Positions 1 through 7,938 of a stretch of 11,951 nt of DNA are shown in pieces (the first letter of the stretch is position 1; every line of letters begins with the position of its first letter). The notes under the pieces are model-generated. The model did no database searches, was not told where the DNA came from, and saw nothing but the letters and a program-made list of their open reading frames with translations. A program made the translations under genes and the position numbers. The stretch covers positions 10,571 through 22,521 of the forward strand of contig JAPPFO010000091.1 of NCBI GenBank assembly GCA_028875175.1. Direction: 5' to 3'. Source of the DNA: Chloroflexota bacterium (GTDB lineage Bacteria > Chloroflexota > UBA11872).

Positions 1-1
1 C

Positions 2-760
2 ACCGACAACATCGACGTCGACACCTGCACCTCGCTGGACATTCCCGTCACCTACGTGCCCGACTACGGCTACGAGGAAGTCGCCGACCACGCCATGGCC
101 CTGCTCATGGCCCAGGCCCGCGGCATTTCAGTGCTGGACCGCAGCGTGCGCACCGGCCAGTGGACCAACCAGCCCGCCCGGCCGATGCACCGCATGCGCG
201 GCCGCGTGCTCGGCATCCTTGGCTACGGCCGCATCGGCTTCGCCCTCGCCCAACGCGCCATCCCGCACGGGCTCAAGATCCTTGTCCACGACCCCTACAT
301 CACCGCCGACCGGGTCGCCGACATCGGCGCCGAACTGGTCGACAAGGACCGCCTGGTTGCCGAGTCCGACTTCATCTCCGTCCACGCCCCGCTCACCCCC
401 GAGACGCATCACACCATCGGCGAACCCGAACTTCGGGCCATGAAGCCCACCACCTACCTCATCAACACCGCCCGCGGTCCCTTGATCGACGAGTACGCCC
501 TGGCCCGCGCCATCGACGAAGGCTGGATTGCAGGCGCCGGCATCGACGTCCTGGAACAGGAACCGCCACCCCCCAACCATCCGCTAATCGGTCTGGAGCG
601 CGCCATCGTCACCCCGCACGCCGCCTTCCTCTCCGAGGAATCCCTGTTGGAGCTCGAACGCCGCGCCGCCCTCTCCGTCGTCCGTGTTCTGCAGGGCCGG
701 ATGCCCGAATACGTCTGGAACCGCGAAGTCCTGGAACGAGTCAGCCTGGCCGAGGAATAG
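2..760 (+). CDS. D-isomer-specific 2-hydroxyacid dehydrogenase (CtBP/PGDH-like), 5' truncated by window edge
   Basis: The reading frame is open from base 2 to a TAG stop at 758-760, giving 252 residues. The family is usually about 320 residues, so roughly 70-80 N-terminal residues lie before the window. Seen here (numbered from the first residue): the VPDYGYEEVADHA segment typical of the CtBP-like branch (19-31), the Rossmann NAD-binding loop GYGRIG (74-79) followed by an acidic D97, and the family's catalytic triad: Arg158 in NTARGP, Glu187 in LEQEP and His206 in TPHAAF. These enzymes reversibly oxidise D-2-hydroxyacids to 2-oxoacids with NAD(P) in the cytosol. The exact substrate (3-phosphoglycerate, glyoxylate/hydroxypyruvate or another) cannot be read from the sequence. 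The GTG at 56 is internal and not the start. The gene converges on the membrane-protein gene with a 21-nt gap and no obvious terminator hairpin. Confidence 0.95.
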   Translation, partial: TDNIDVDTCTSLDIPVTYVPDYGYEEVADHAMALLMAQARGISVLDRSVRTGQWTNQPARPMHRMRGRVLGILGYGRIGFALAQRAIPHGLKILVHDPYITADRVADIGAELVDKDRLVAESDFISVHAPLTPETHHTIGEPELRAMKPTTYLINTARGPLIDEYALARAIDEGWIAGAGIDVLEQEPPPPNHPLIGLERAIVTPHAAFLSEESLLELERRAALSVVRVLQGRMPEYVWNREVLERVSLAEE

Positions 761-781
761 GGACGCTATGCCGGGTCGGCC

Positions 782-1645
782 CTACATGAAGTTCTCGTAG
801 AACCACGCCGAACCCACGCCCAGCACCGATCCAACCACGATTCCCACGATGTCGACAACGACATCGCCGCTGAACGGCGCCAGGGAAGCCGTTCCCTCCT
901 CGGCACCCTGCCAGACCCACCAGCGCGCCAGCACCCACCACAGAGCCACGCTGCCCACGAAAATGGCGACTCGCAGGCGAAGGTGCGAGCTCACGCCGCT
1001 CGTGGCTGGTCGCCGAACCATAGTCCCGCCCGATCCCGCGCTGTCGGACTGCCCGGCACTCGCGTCACCGTCGGCAATCTCTCCCTCTATGATCGAACGC
1101 GACTGGGCCCCCGCCGTCGCGTTACTCGCCATCGCCAGCGCTGTCGGATACGTCCGGTAGAAGTAGTAGCGATAGACCAGGGTGAGCGGCAGTCCTACGT
1201 ACAGGCCAAGCCCAATCACCGCGCCGGCTTGGGCAAGCTGCTGCACCGCCAGCACAACCAGAAGGACCAGCCACAGCAGTCCTTGATGCAACAGGTATTG
1301 CTGATCGGCGGCCTGGATTTTGAACTCGCCGAGAACATTCTCCCGCCGCCAGCGCCAGCGCTCGATAATCCCCAGGCCAATGCCCAATACGCAGAGCAAC
1401 AACCCTGTTGGGGCTGCGCCGAGGACTGCCAGCACCGCGGCTGGTATCGCGGCGGTTGCAAACCCGGCTATGGCAATGGTCGGCCACGAAGCTATGGCTG
1501 CGCGCACCCGCCCGCGGTATTGCACGTATGCCCGGCCGGCTTCGTGAGGCGCATATCCGGCGTTGATCAGCGCCCGTACCGCGACCTGCGTGTGCTGCGG
1601 ATCTTCGGGCCGGCCCTGTTGCAAGCGCGTCAACACGTCGGACAC
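782..1645 (-). CDS. Multi-pass membrane protein of unknown function
   Basis: I do not recognise the family. The 287-residue frame begins with a GTG at 1645. A second GTG three codons in (1636) sits 8 nt after an AAGGG purine run and may be the true start. Residues 1-50 are soluble, with a helical stretch near ALINAGYAPHEAG. Hydrophobic segments lie near 55-75, 78-95, 121-140, 143-162, 224-242 and 261-283, so about six membrane passes are likely. A basic stretch (ERWRWRRE, 95-102) and a hydrophilic Gly/Ser/Asp-rich loop (175-222) separate them. It lies 55 nt downstream of the VWA gene on the same strand and is probably the third gene of that operon, so it could be the membrane partner or target of the AAA+/VWA pair. 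That role is inferred from position only. Confidence 0.82.
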   Translation of the reverse strand: MSDVLTRLQQGRPEDPQHTQVAVRALINAGYAPHEAGRAYVQYRGRVRAAIASWPTIAIAGFATAAIPAAVLAVLGAAPTGLLLCVLGIGLGIIERWRWRRENVLGEFKIQAADQQYLLHQGLLWLVLLVVLAVQQLAQAGAVIGLGLYVGLPLTLVYRYYFYRTYPTALAMASNATAGAQSRSIIEGEIADGDASAGQSDSAGSGGTMVRRPATSGVSSHLRLRVAIFVGSVALWWVLARWWVWQGAEEGTASLAPFSGDVVVDIVGIVVGSVLGVGSAWFYENFM

Positions 1646-1700
1646 CCTTCGTCGTTCGCTCGCTGGACAGGTCTATTCTCAGGTATTCGACCTGGAACCG

Positions 1701-3659
1701 CTACGCCGCCCGAATCCGCTGATCCACGGCATTCCGGATCAAGGTCGGCAGCAACTGGCTGTCGTGCACGATCTCGCCAAAGCACGCTCCCAGTGGCCGT
1801 CCGTCGATTCGCGGCATATACGCCCGCTCGAACTCGGTCCGCAGCACCCCAACCCCGAAGGCCAGCACCTTCGTCGCCTGCCCGCCCGGTCCGTTGCGAT
1901 TCCGGCGGTCCAGGTCCGTCAACACCCGACGCAATTGGGCCGGATCGCTGCTAATCCCATCGGTAATCACGATCACGCTCTTCAATCCGGCCTGCGGCTG
2001 AATGTGCGTCAACGCACGCCGCATCGCTCCCGCATCGTCGGTTTCGCGGTGGTCCAGCTTGTAGATGGTCCGGACGATCTGGCTGTGATCGCGCGGGCGG
2101 TAGGCCGCCTCTGAGGGAATCCCGGCCGCCGTCCACACGCTCTGCTCGAATCGCCAGTGCAGTACCGCCTCCGTGCTGAAGCTCAGCACCGCGTACGGAA
2201 TCCGCAGCCGCTCGTGGATCTCGATGAAGATCACGGCCGCTTCCACCAGCCGGTCGAACTTCTTGGTGGGAAACCCGCGCTGCACCATGCTCCCGCTGAT
2301 GTCCAGCAGGATGGCGCTGGCGAAGTCCCGCTGCCGGTCCTCCCGCGCCACCCGCACCCCGCGCAGGAAGGCCGACGCCGGATCCGTGATCAGCCGCTCC
2401 GGATGTTCAAGGTCGATCTCACCCGTGTCGCCCCGCCGCTGCTTGCGCGGACGCCGCCACGGGTCCACCGCCCCATGCCGTCGCCGGTCCATGATCTCCG
2501 CCAGGCCGCGCCGGCGCCCGCTCCCGTGAATGGACTCCCGGATCAGCGGGTCCAGCTTTCGCACGGCCGTCAGGTAGTCGAACGCCTCGTAGTCGATCTG
2601 CGGTCCGCGACCCTTCCGCAGGTACGAGATCAGCCCCGGATGCCAGGACTCCCCCGTTGAGCTGAGCACCCGGTCCCGAACCTGCCGCCGGCTCCACCGC
2701 CGCCGCTCGCCCTGGGTCACCGAACTTGGGGCGCGATCTTCCGGAGCATCTGGAGCTCCTTCTCGCCGGCGACTTTGCAGCGGCCGCGTCGTTGCGGTCG
2801 GCGCATGTTGGTCGGCTTCCGCCGGTTCGTCGCTGGCGCTCGCGCCGGTCGGCGAGTCGGGCGCCTCCTCGGCCGACGCGTCCTGCGGCTCCGGCTCGTC
2901 TTCCGTCGGCGTCGTGCCCGGATCGCTCGTGTCGGGAGCCTTCGTCGCGCTTCGAGCCCGCTCGGCCGCCTGGCGCCGTGCCTCCTGCTCTGCCGTAACC
3001 AACAAGCGGTAGGCCGGCAGCACGTCTTCCGTCAGCTCCTCCAATAGTCCCGAAACCTCATCGCGAGCCGCCGCTCGCTGCACGCCCGGCAGCGTGTCCT
3101 CGAAGGCCCTGGCCGCCGGCCTGTCCAGGACCGGCGCCGCTCGCGCGCCCGGCCACTGCCGCTCGGTCCACGCGTGTATGTGGGCATCGAGAAATTGGTG
3201 ATGGAGCGGCGCGCCCGCGGCGTCGCGGATGCCCGGCATGTCCGTCATCGGTTCCAATTCAACCCCACGGCCGTAGAGGCGCCTGAACAGCCGTCCGATT
3301 CCGGGGTAACGCGCCATCTGCAGGCGGTTCACCCGCATGTCGTTAACCACGTTCACCAGCAAAGTCAGCGCCGCGGCCGAAACTGAATGATCGGCGTGAA
3401 GTTCGATCCAGCGTGCCGTCGCCATCGCGCCAGCCTTGCCCGTAAAGCGCACCTCCGCCGCCTCGTGTGCCAGCCCCGCCACGACGAGCTCCGGCGGCCA
3501 CTCCGACAGCAGCGCTCTCGGGTAGTCCACCACCTCCTGCGCCGGGCGGTAGGCCCACCACGGTCCGGCCTCCAGGCGAACCGGCAGGTCATTCAGGATC
3601 AGGCGGCCGGCCAGCTCGAACTGTTCGGTCGTCAGCCGCGTTTCGTCAGACCAGGCCAT
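1701..3659 (-). CDS. VWA-domain protein (CobT/NorD-like), partner of the AAA+ ATPase
   Basis: The frame is open further upstream, but the ATG at 3659 is the likely start: the extra 35 residues are Arg/Cys-rich and only shadow the AAA+ gene. This gives 652 residues. N-terminal region 1-230: helical, with HEAAE at 65-69 and NVVNDMRVNRL at 103-113, which resemble a degenerate zincin fold (normal HExxH and N-x-x-E-D). Residues 240-310: an acidic, Pro/Ser/Thr-rich linker. Residues 318-440: a basic region. C-terminal VWA domain: MIDAS metal site DISGS (D453, S455, S457), T540 and D567 in VITDGIS. N-domain, acidic linker and C-terminal VWA is the layout of cobaltochelatase subunit CobT, but no cobalamin gene is nearby. 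VWA proteins of this type bind a target through the MIDAS Mg2+ and link it to a MoxR-like ATPase. The start overlaps the AAA+ gene end by 14 nt, suggesting coupled translation. The client is unknown. Confidence 0.92.
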   Translation of the reverse strand: MAWSDETRLTTEQFELAGRLILNDLPVRLEAGPWWAYRPAQEVVDYPRALLSEWPPELVVAGLAHEAAEVRFTGKAGAMATARWIELHADHSVSAAALTLLVNVVNDMRVNRLQMARYPGIGRLFRRLYGRGVELEPMTDMPGIRDAAGAPLHHQFLDAHIHAWTERQWPGARAAPVLDRPAARAFEDTLPGVQRAAARDEVSGLLEELTEDVLPAYRLLVTAEQEARRQAAERARSATKAPDTSDPGTTPTEDEPEPQDASAEEAPDSPTGASASDEPAEADQHAPTATTRPLQSRRREGAPDAPEDRAPSSVTQGERRRWSRRQVRDRVLSSTGESWHPGLISYLRKGRGPQIDYEAFDYLTAVRKLDPLIRESIHGSGRRRGLAEIMDRRRHGAVDPWRRPRKQRRGDTGEIDLEHPERLITDPASAFLRGVRVAREDRQRDFASAILLDISGSMVQRGFPTKKFDRLVEAAVIFIEIHERLRIPYAVLSFSTEAVLHWRFEQSVWTAAGIPSEAAYRPRDHSQIVRTIYKLDHRETDDAGAMRRALTHIQPQAGLKSVIVITDGISSDPAQLRRVLTDLDRRNRNGPGGQATKVLAFGVGVLRTEFERAYMPRIDGRPLGACFGEIVHDSQLLPTLIRNAVDQRIRAA

Positions 3660-5919
3660 AGCCGGCCAACGTCGCTTCCAGCACCGGGCGAATGTCGTCG
3701 CCCGACCCGTCCAGCACACCCCGCCGCAACCAGCGCACGAACGTGGCCGCGTCGTCGCCGGCACGCGCGCTGGTCACCAGTTCGGCCGTCGTCAGGCTCA
3801 CCCGTTCGGCCGCCGCCCCGGCCAGGTCCGCCGGCACGTCGTTCAGCGGGTGCCGTGCGTCGCGGTCCCAGGCGCCGGACAGAATCGCCCGTCCCGTGGC
3901 CGCCAGCTCCGCCGCCGAGTGCAACAGCGCCGGGTCGATCGCCGCGTCGGTAACGAACGCCAGGATCGCCGCCTCTTCATCCAGCGGCGGATAGTCCATG
4001 CGGATCACCGCTCCAAAGCGGTTCTCCACCGCCTCGTTCAACGGCTTCACGCCCGGCCCCTCGGCAAACCCCGTGGCCACCAGCCGGAAGTCTGGATGTG
4101 CATGCACCACCCGCCCATCCGGCAGCAGCAGCCGTCCACCCTTGTCGAACAGCCCGTTGATGATCGAGTGCACGTCCGGATACGCCAGGTTGTACTCGTT
4201 CACGATCACGAACAATCCCTCGCTCGCCGCCTCCAGGAATCCCTGGATCGACCACGAGGTCGCGCCGCCCGTCAATCGCCGCGCCGCAGTCAGGTCCGTC
4301 TTGCTGGTCTCGCCCGTCAGACTGAACTCGACGGCCGGCAGGTTCCACACGTGCGCCAGGGTGCGCGCCAGCGCCGACTTCCCACAGCCTGTCGGCCCGC
4401 GCAGAAACACCGGCCGCCCCGCCACCAGCGCGCCCTGGGTCAGCCGCAGGGCCTGCCAGCTGGATGCCGTCAGACACGGCAGCACGCTCTCGGCCGGCGG
4501 CACGTGCCCCAGCGAAGTCGCCAGGTTCAACCCGTACTCGGCCCGCAGTGCCCGCCGCAAGTCGCCTTCAGTCGAGCCATGGACGCCATTGGCGTTCTCG
4601 ATGACCGGTGGACGGTCGGCCCTCGCCCGAATACGCACCCGTTGCCCATCGGCCAGGTTCAGCATCGCGCCGGTTCCGTTGTCGACCTCTTCGGCTTCCT
4701 GCATCGATGTAGGCGGCGGCAGTGCCACCGCCGCTCCGGCATCCGGTCGCTCGACATCCAGCAGGGCCTGCCGCAGTTCGTCCGGATACGCCGTGGACGC
4801 CACCGCCCGTCCCAGCGCCTGCCGCGTCGTCTCCGCCACCGGCTGCATCAGGTCATCGGGTGCGATCGACAGCACCGCCTGCGCCCCTATCTCCGCCAGC
4901 GGCAGCCCCGTCGCATGCCCCAGCGCCAGCCAGTGAACCAGCGAACGCGTCGAGATCCGGTCCCGCATCGCTCCGCCCAACTCGGCGTGCCCGCGCAACT
5001 GGCCGGCCACGGCCACCAGTCGTTCGACGATCGACGGATTCGCCCGTAGGTCCAGCGCCTCCGCCAGTTCCAGCCGCCCGAACTCGTAGGCCACCGCCTC
5101 GGCTTCCTCGTCCGCCGGCAGGAATCCCATCGGAATCGCCCCCAGCCCCCAGCCAAATCGCCGCTGCAGCGCCCGCCCGATCTCCGCGGCCCCGACGTAG
5201 TTCGGATTCGCCGTCGCAAACACCCCAAACTGCTCGTGCACCTCGATCTCGATATTCCCCAGGTCCGTCCCCGAGATCACCAGCCGCCCCGTATCCATGG
5301 CCTGCGTCAGCGCGCTCACCAGGTCCGGCGGCAGCATGTTGATCTCGTTGATCAGCAGCTTGTGCCCGTGCAACATCGCCTGCACCGCTGGGCCCAGGGC
5401 CGCCACCGTCGACTGCCCCGTATCCCCTCGTATCACCTCCGTCCGCTGAAAGAAATCCGCCAACGTCGTATCCCCGCTGAACGTCAGTTCAACGCACGGC
5501 TCGTTGGCCAGGTGGCAGTAGGTTTTCACCATCGTCGTCTTGCCGCAGCCGGTCGGACCGGTTAGCAGCACGAACGTCCGCAGGTGCGGATTCGCCTCGA
5601 TCTGCGCCATCCGCTGCAGAATCCCCGCCATCGAGGCGGTGATCCGGATAAACACCTCGTCCCGCGTCGGCACCAGCCGCGCCGCGTCCGGTGCCTCGTC
5701 CCCGAACCCGCCCAGTTCCGCGCGAACCTCCGCCGGCACCGCCCGAAACCGCCCGACTCCCAGGTCCCGCCGCCCAAACCGCTCCCCCAGGATCTCGAGC
5801 GCCGAATCCTCCAGAACAATGTGCTCGCCAAACACCGCCCGGCCACCGCCCGCTGCCGCGCCACCACGGCCCTCGGACGCATCGTCCGCGCCAAACAGGG
5901 ATCTCAGAAAACTCTGCAT
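3646..5919 (-). CDS. Tandem MoxR/CobS-like AAA+ ATPase (two AAA modules)
   Basis: The 757-residue protein has an ATG start at 5919 and a TGA stop at 3648-3646. Module 1: Walker A GPTGCGKT (121-128), Walker B LLINEIN (188-194), sensor-1 ATANPN (235-240), arginine-finger-like QRRF (252-255) and a sensor-2 region with TRSLVHW (324-330). A Pro/acidic linker at about 395-450 follows. Module 2: Walker A GPTGCGKS (508-515), Walker B FVIVNEYN (570-577), where NEYNLAYPDV resembles the CobS DEYDAGRPDV segment, and arginine-finger-like ENRF (632-635). Both Walker B motifs have NE instead of DE, and module 2 has VATGFAEG where sensor-1 Asn is expected. MoxR/CobS ATPases form rings that use ATP to remodel clients with a VWA partner, which is encoded immediately downstream here. 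Most family members have one AAA module (about 300-350 residues), so the tandem form is a notable variant. It is cytosolic; the client is unknown. Confidence 0.93.
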   Translation of the reverse strand: MQSFLRSLFGADDASEGRGGAAAGGGRAVFGEHIVLEDSALEILGERFGRRDLGVGRFRAVPAEVRAELGGFGDEAPDAARLVPTRDEVFIRITASMAGILQRMAQIEANPHLRTFVLLTGPTGCGKTTMVKTYCHLANEPCVELTFSGDTTLADFFQRTEVIRGDTGQSTVAALGPAVQAMLHGHKLLINEINMLPPDLVSALTQAMDTGRLVISGTDLGNIEIEVHEQFGVFATANPNYVGAAEIGRALQRRFGWGLGAIPMGFLPADEEAEAVAYEFGRLELAEALDLRANPSIVERLVAVAGQLRGHAELGGAMRDRISTRSLVHWLALGHATGLPLAEIGAQAVLSIAPDDLMQPVAETTRQALGRAVASTAYPDELRQALLDVERPDAGAAVALPPPTSMQEAEEVDNGTGAMLNLADGQRVRIRARADRPPVIENANGVHGSTEGDLRRALRAEYGLNLATSLGHVPPAESVLPCLTASSWQALRLTQGALVAGRPVFLRGPTGCGKSALARTLAHVWNLPAVEFSLTGETSKTDLTAARRLTGGATSWSIQGFLEAASEGLFVIVNEYNLAYPDVHSIINGLFDKGGRLLLPDGRVVHAHPDFRLVATGFAEGPGVKPLNEAVENRFGAVIRMDYPPLDEEAAILAFVTDAAIDPALLHSAAELAATGRAILSGAWDRDARHPLNDVPADLAGAAAERVSLTTAELVTSARAGDDAATFVRWLRRGVLDGSGDDIRPVLEATLAGYGLV

Positions 5920-5949
5920 TACCAGGCTCGTCCAGCACGCGCCGCCCGC

Positions 5950-5955
5950 ATTCTA
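5950..5955 (-). promoter_or_regulatory. Possible -10 element for the AAA+/VWA operon
   Basis: Read on the minus strand, TAGAAT matches the bacterial -10 consensus at five of six positions and stands out in a very GC-rich 165-bp divergent intergenic region. It lies 30 nt upstream of the AAA+ start codon, which would give a short leader. No convincing -35 hexamer sits 16-18 nt upstream, so this is a weak call. Confidence 0.28.
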
Positions 5956-6084
5956 GGCGCGCGCCCGCCCAGCCCCGACCGCGGCTCGCAGCCCTCGTCG
6001 TCTCAACGGTCGCAAGACCGGGCGAGCGGTCGAGTTCCTGTGATACGTTGAATCCGATGCCCGACCCCGCCGGAGCGTCGCCGC

Positions 6085-6432
6085 ATGAGCGCCGAAGCGT
6101 GGACGATTCTGGGCACGGGCGGGGCCCTCTTTGTTGGATTAGCTGGCTTGGCTGTCGCCATCTGGCGCAGTCTGGACGCGCGTCTCGAACTCATGGCCCA
6201 GCAGCATGCCGCCGAACTACAGGTGTTGCGCGGCGACCTTCGCGACCTGCGTGCTGACCACGGCGCCCGTCTCGACAGGCTCGAGGCCCGCCAGTTTGAA
6301 ATGGCTCAGGCTCTGGCCCGCATCGAGGGCCGCCAGGAGCAGCAATTAGCCGCCGTGGCGTCAACGCCCTCCTCGCTTCAGGAACTCTCGCGCGCGAGCG
6401 TTGTGGCGACAGGAGAAACTAGGCCCGAGTAG
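6085..6432 (+). CDS. Small membrane-anchored coiled-coil protein
   Basis: The 115-residue frame starts with ATG at 6085, preceded by GGAG at 6072-6075 (9-nt spacing). Residues 8-28 form one hydrophobic helix (LGTGGALFVGLAGLAVAIW), and residues 30-90 form a long charged helix rich in Leu, Glu, Arg and Gln, with the heptad-like pattern of a coiled coil (for example DLRDLRADHGARLDRLEAR). The tail is Ser/Thr-rich. Short anchor-plus-coiled-coil proteins of this type are common in bacterial genomes and have no assigned function. It is transcribed divergently from the AAA+ operon, so the two may share control of the 165-bp gap, but nothing ties it to that system functionally. Codon usage fits its neighbours, which supports a real gene. 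Confidence 0.8.
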   Translation: MSAEAWTILGTGGALFVGLAGLAVAIWRSLDARLELMAQQHAAELQVLRGDLRDLRADHGARLDRLEARQFEMAQALARIEGRQEQQLAAVASTPSSLQELSRASVVATGETRPE

Positions 6433-6568
6433 CCCTTAACTCGGCATCCGCCCGTACTTTGACCGGCAAGTGCCGCAACATCGCGTCAATCTCGCTTCAA
6501 GTATTCGCCAGCAGCGACACCGAATCCTTCGAAAGCAATCTGCGCGCAGAGTTGAATCGGCTGTCCTA

Positions 6569-6588
6569 GCCTGAGGGCTCGATCAGGC
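6569..6588. terminator. Weak hairpin between convergent genes
   Basis: GCCTGA (6569-6574) and TCAGGC (6583-6588) form a perfect 6-bp stem with an 8-nt loop, followed by AATTT. It sits in the 267-bp gap between the coiled-coil gene and the end of the GT4 gene, which converge here. A second small palindrome, CCGGACATCCGG, lies at 6672-6683 just past the GT4 stop. Either could end transcription, but the stems are short and the T-tract is poor. The rest of 6433-6699 shows only short open frames with no recognisable protein. Confidence 0.25.
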
Positions 6589-6699
6589 AATTTGGGGCGC
6601 AGTCCAATAGCGACCACAGGAAGGGGTGCTGCTGAAATCAGGATGGGAGCGCCAGCCTGCTGGTCCTCGAACCGGACATCCGGCAGGTACTCACATCAT

Positions 6700-7917
6700 T
6701 CACCGAACCCGCCCGTACACCTCCGCCGTCCTCACCGCGCACCTTCCCCACGTGAACATTTCCACAGCCCGCTGCCGTCCGTTCTCGCCCCAGCGCCGCA
6801 TCCGCTCGCCATCGCGCAGCGCCTCGCCGATTCCCCAGGCAATGTCCGCCGGATCCGCGCCGTTCACGTGCAGTCCGCACTGGTTCGGCCCGTAGTTCAC
6901 CACCTGCTCGCGGAAGCCAACGACGCCCCGAGCCCCAACCACCACCGGCTTCCCGCACGCCATCGCCTCCAGGCTCACGATCCCGAACGGCTCGTACGTC
7001 GACGGCAACACCACCAGGTCGGCGGCCATGAAGTGCGCGATGCGCTCGTCCTCCGAAACCCACTCCGTCCGCAATGTGACCGAGTCCTCCACTCCCAGCC
7101 CGGCCACCAGCCCCCGGATCTCGTCGTCCTGATCCCCCGTCCCCAGCGCAACCAGCCGGGCTTCCGGATGCTGCGCCGCCACCCGTGGCCAGCCCTCGAT
7201 CAATGGCCGTGCGCCCTTCACGCCCGTCAACCGGCCAATGAAGAACACCACCGGCGCGTCGTCGGGCAACCCATAACGCGCTCTTAGCTCCGGCCTGCCC
7301 GGCGCGTCCGGCGCAAACTTCTCCGTGTCCACCCCGTTCCACACGCCGTACACCCGCTCCGCGTCCCAGCCGTGCGCGATCAGGTCGCGAACCATCGCCT
7401 GGCTCACCGTGATCGTCGCGTCCGCCGCCCTGCCGGCCGCCGATTCCCACTGCGACACGATCGGCGAAGGCCCGCCCGGCTGACGCCCCCACTCGGCGCT
7501 GTGTACGTGGAACACGATCGGCGCATCCACGTGCTGCGCCAGCGTCAATCCCGCCGGCGCCCCCAGCCAGTCATGCACCGCGATCACGTCAAACGGCTGC
7601 CGCCCATGCTCCGCCCGCACCGCATCCGCCCACAGGATGTTCGTCGAGTACAGCTCCCCAAAAAACGCCCCCCAACTCGACGCCTCCTGTTTGTAGACGC
7701 CCAGATAGGTCGGACTCAGATCCAGCTGGCGCGCCCAATGCGTATCCGGCTGCGGGTCCGGCACGTCGCCGTTTCGCAATGCGGCAAACACCTGCACGTC
7801 GTGCCCCGCCGCCCGCAGTGCCGGCGCCATCGCCCCCGAGTACGTCCCCAGCCCGCCCACCACGTGCGGCGGGTATTCCCACACCACCATTGCAATCCGC
7901 ATTGAGGTCAATCCCAT
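6700..7917 (-). CDS. GT4 family glycosyltransferase (glycogen-synthase-like)
   Basis: The 405-residue protein has the two-domain GT-B layout. The N-terminal glycine loop is VVGGLGTY (19-26) after a first beta strand that begins MRIAMVVWEYPP. FHVHSAEWG (136-144) lies in the acceptor half. The donor-site residues appear as R229 and K234 (GRLTGVKG), and the GT4 EX7E motif as E309 and E317 (EPFGIVSLE). Such retaining enzymes transfer a sugar from a nucleotide-sugar donor, and close relatives are annotated as glycogen/starch synthase-like; donor and acceptor cannot be read from the sequence. Two ATGs are possible: the one at 7917 has AGGGA 4 nt before it, and the one at 7902 (MRIAM) begins nearer the first strand. 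It is last in a four-gene run, 21 nt after the aldo/keto reductase gene. Confidence 0.93.
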   Translation of the reverse strand: MGLTSMRIAMVVWEYPPHVVGGLGTYSGAMAPALRAAGHDVQVFAALRNGDVPDPQPDTHWARQLDLSPTYLGVYKQEASSWGAFFGELYSTNILWADAVRAEHGRQPFDVIAVHDWLGAPAGLTLAQHVDAPIVFHVHSAEWGRQPGGPSPIVSQWESAAGRAADATITVSQAMVRDLIAHGWDAERVYGVWNGVDTEKFAPDAPGRPELRARYGLPDDAPVVFFIGRLTGVKGARPLIEGWPRVAAQHPEARLVALGTGDQDDEIRGLVAGLGVEDSVTLRTEWVSEDERIAHFMAADLVVLPSTYEPFGIVSLEAMACGKPVVVGARGVVGFREQVVNYGPNQCGLHVNGADPADIAWGIGEALRDGERMRRWGENGRQRAVEMFTWGRCAVRTAEVYGRVR

Positions 7918-7938
7918 CTAGTCCCTGAGCCGGTGGCG

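Noticed and set aside
983..1954. Long plus-strand open frame antisense to the membrane and VWA genes
   Set aside because: Arg/Pro/His-rich sequence without domains. It mirrors the codon bias of the minus-strand genes and spans two of them.
3660..3764. N-terminal extension of the VWA frame
   Set aside because: The 35 extra residues are Arg/Cys/Trp-rich and arise from reading the AAA+ gene in another frame; the ATG at 3659 fits much better.
3850..5049. 399-codon plus-strand frame antisense to the AAA+ gene
   Set aside because: Low-complexity Arg/Gln/His/Pro composition; the opposite strand encodes clear Walker motifs.
6423..6570. Open stretch ending in a protein-like segment (SSDTESFESNLRAELNRL) downstream of the coiled-coil gene
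   Set aside because: Under 50 codons, no good start codon or ribosome site, and no family recognised. It could be a gene remnant but cannot be supported.
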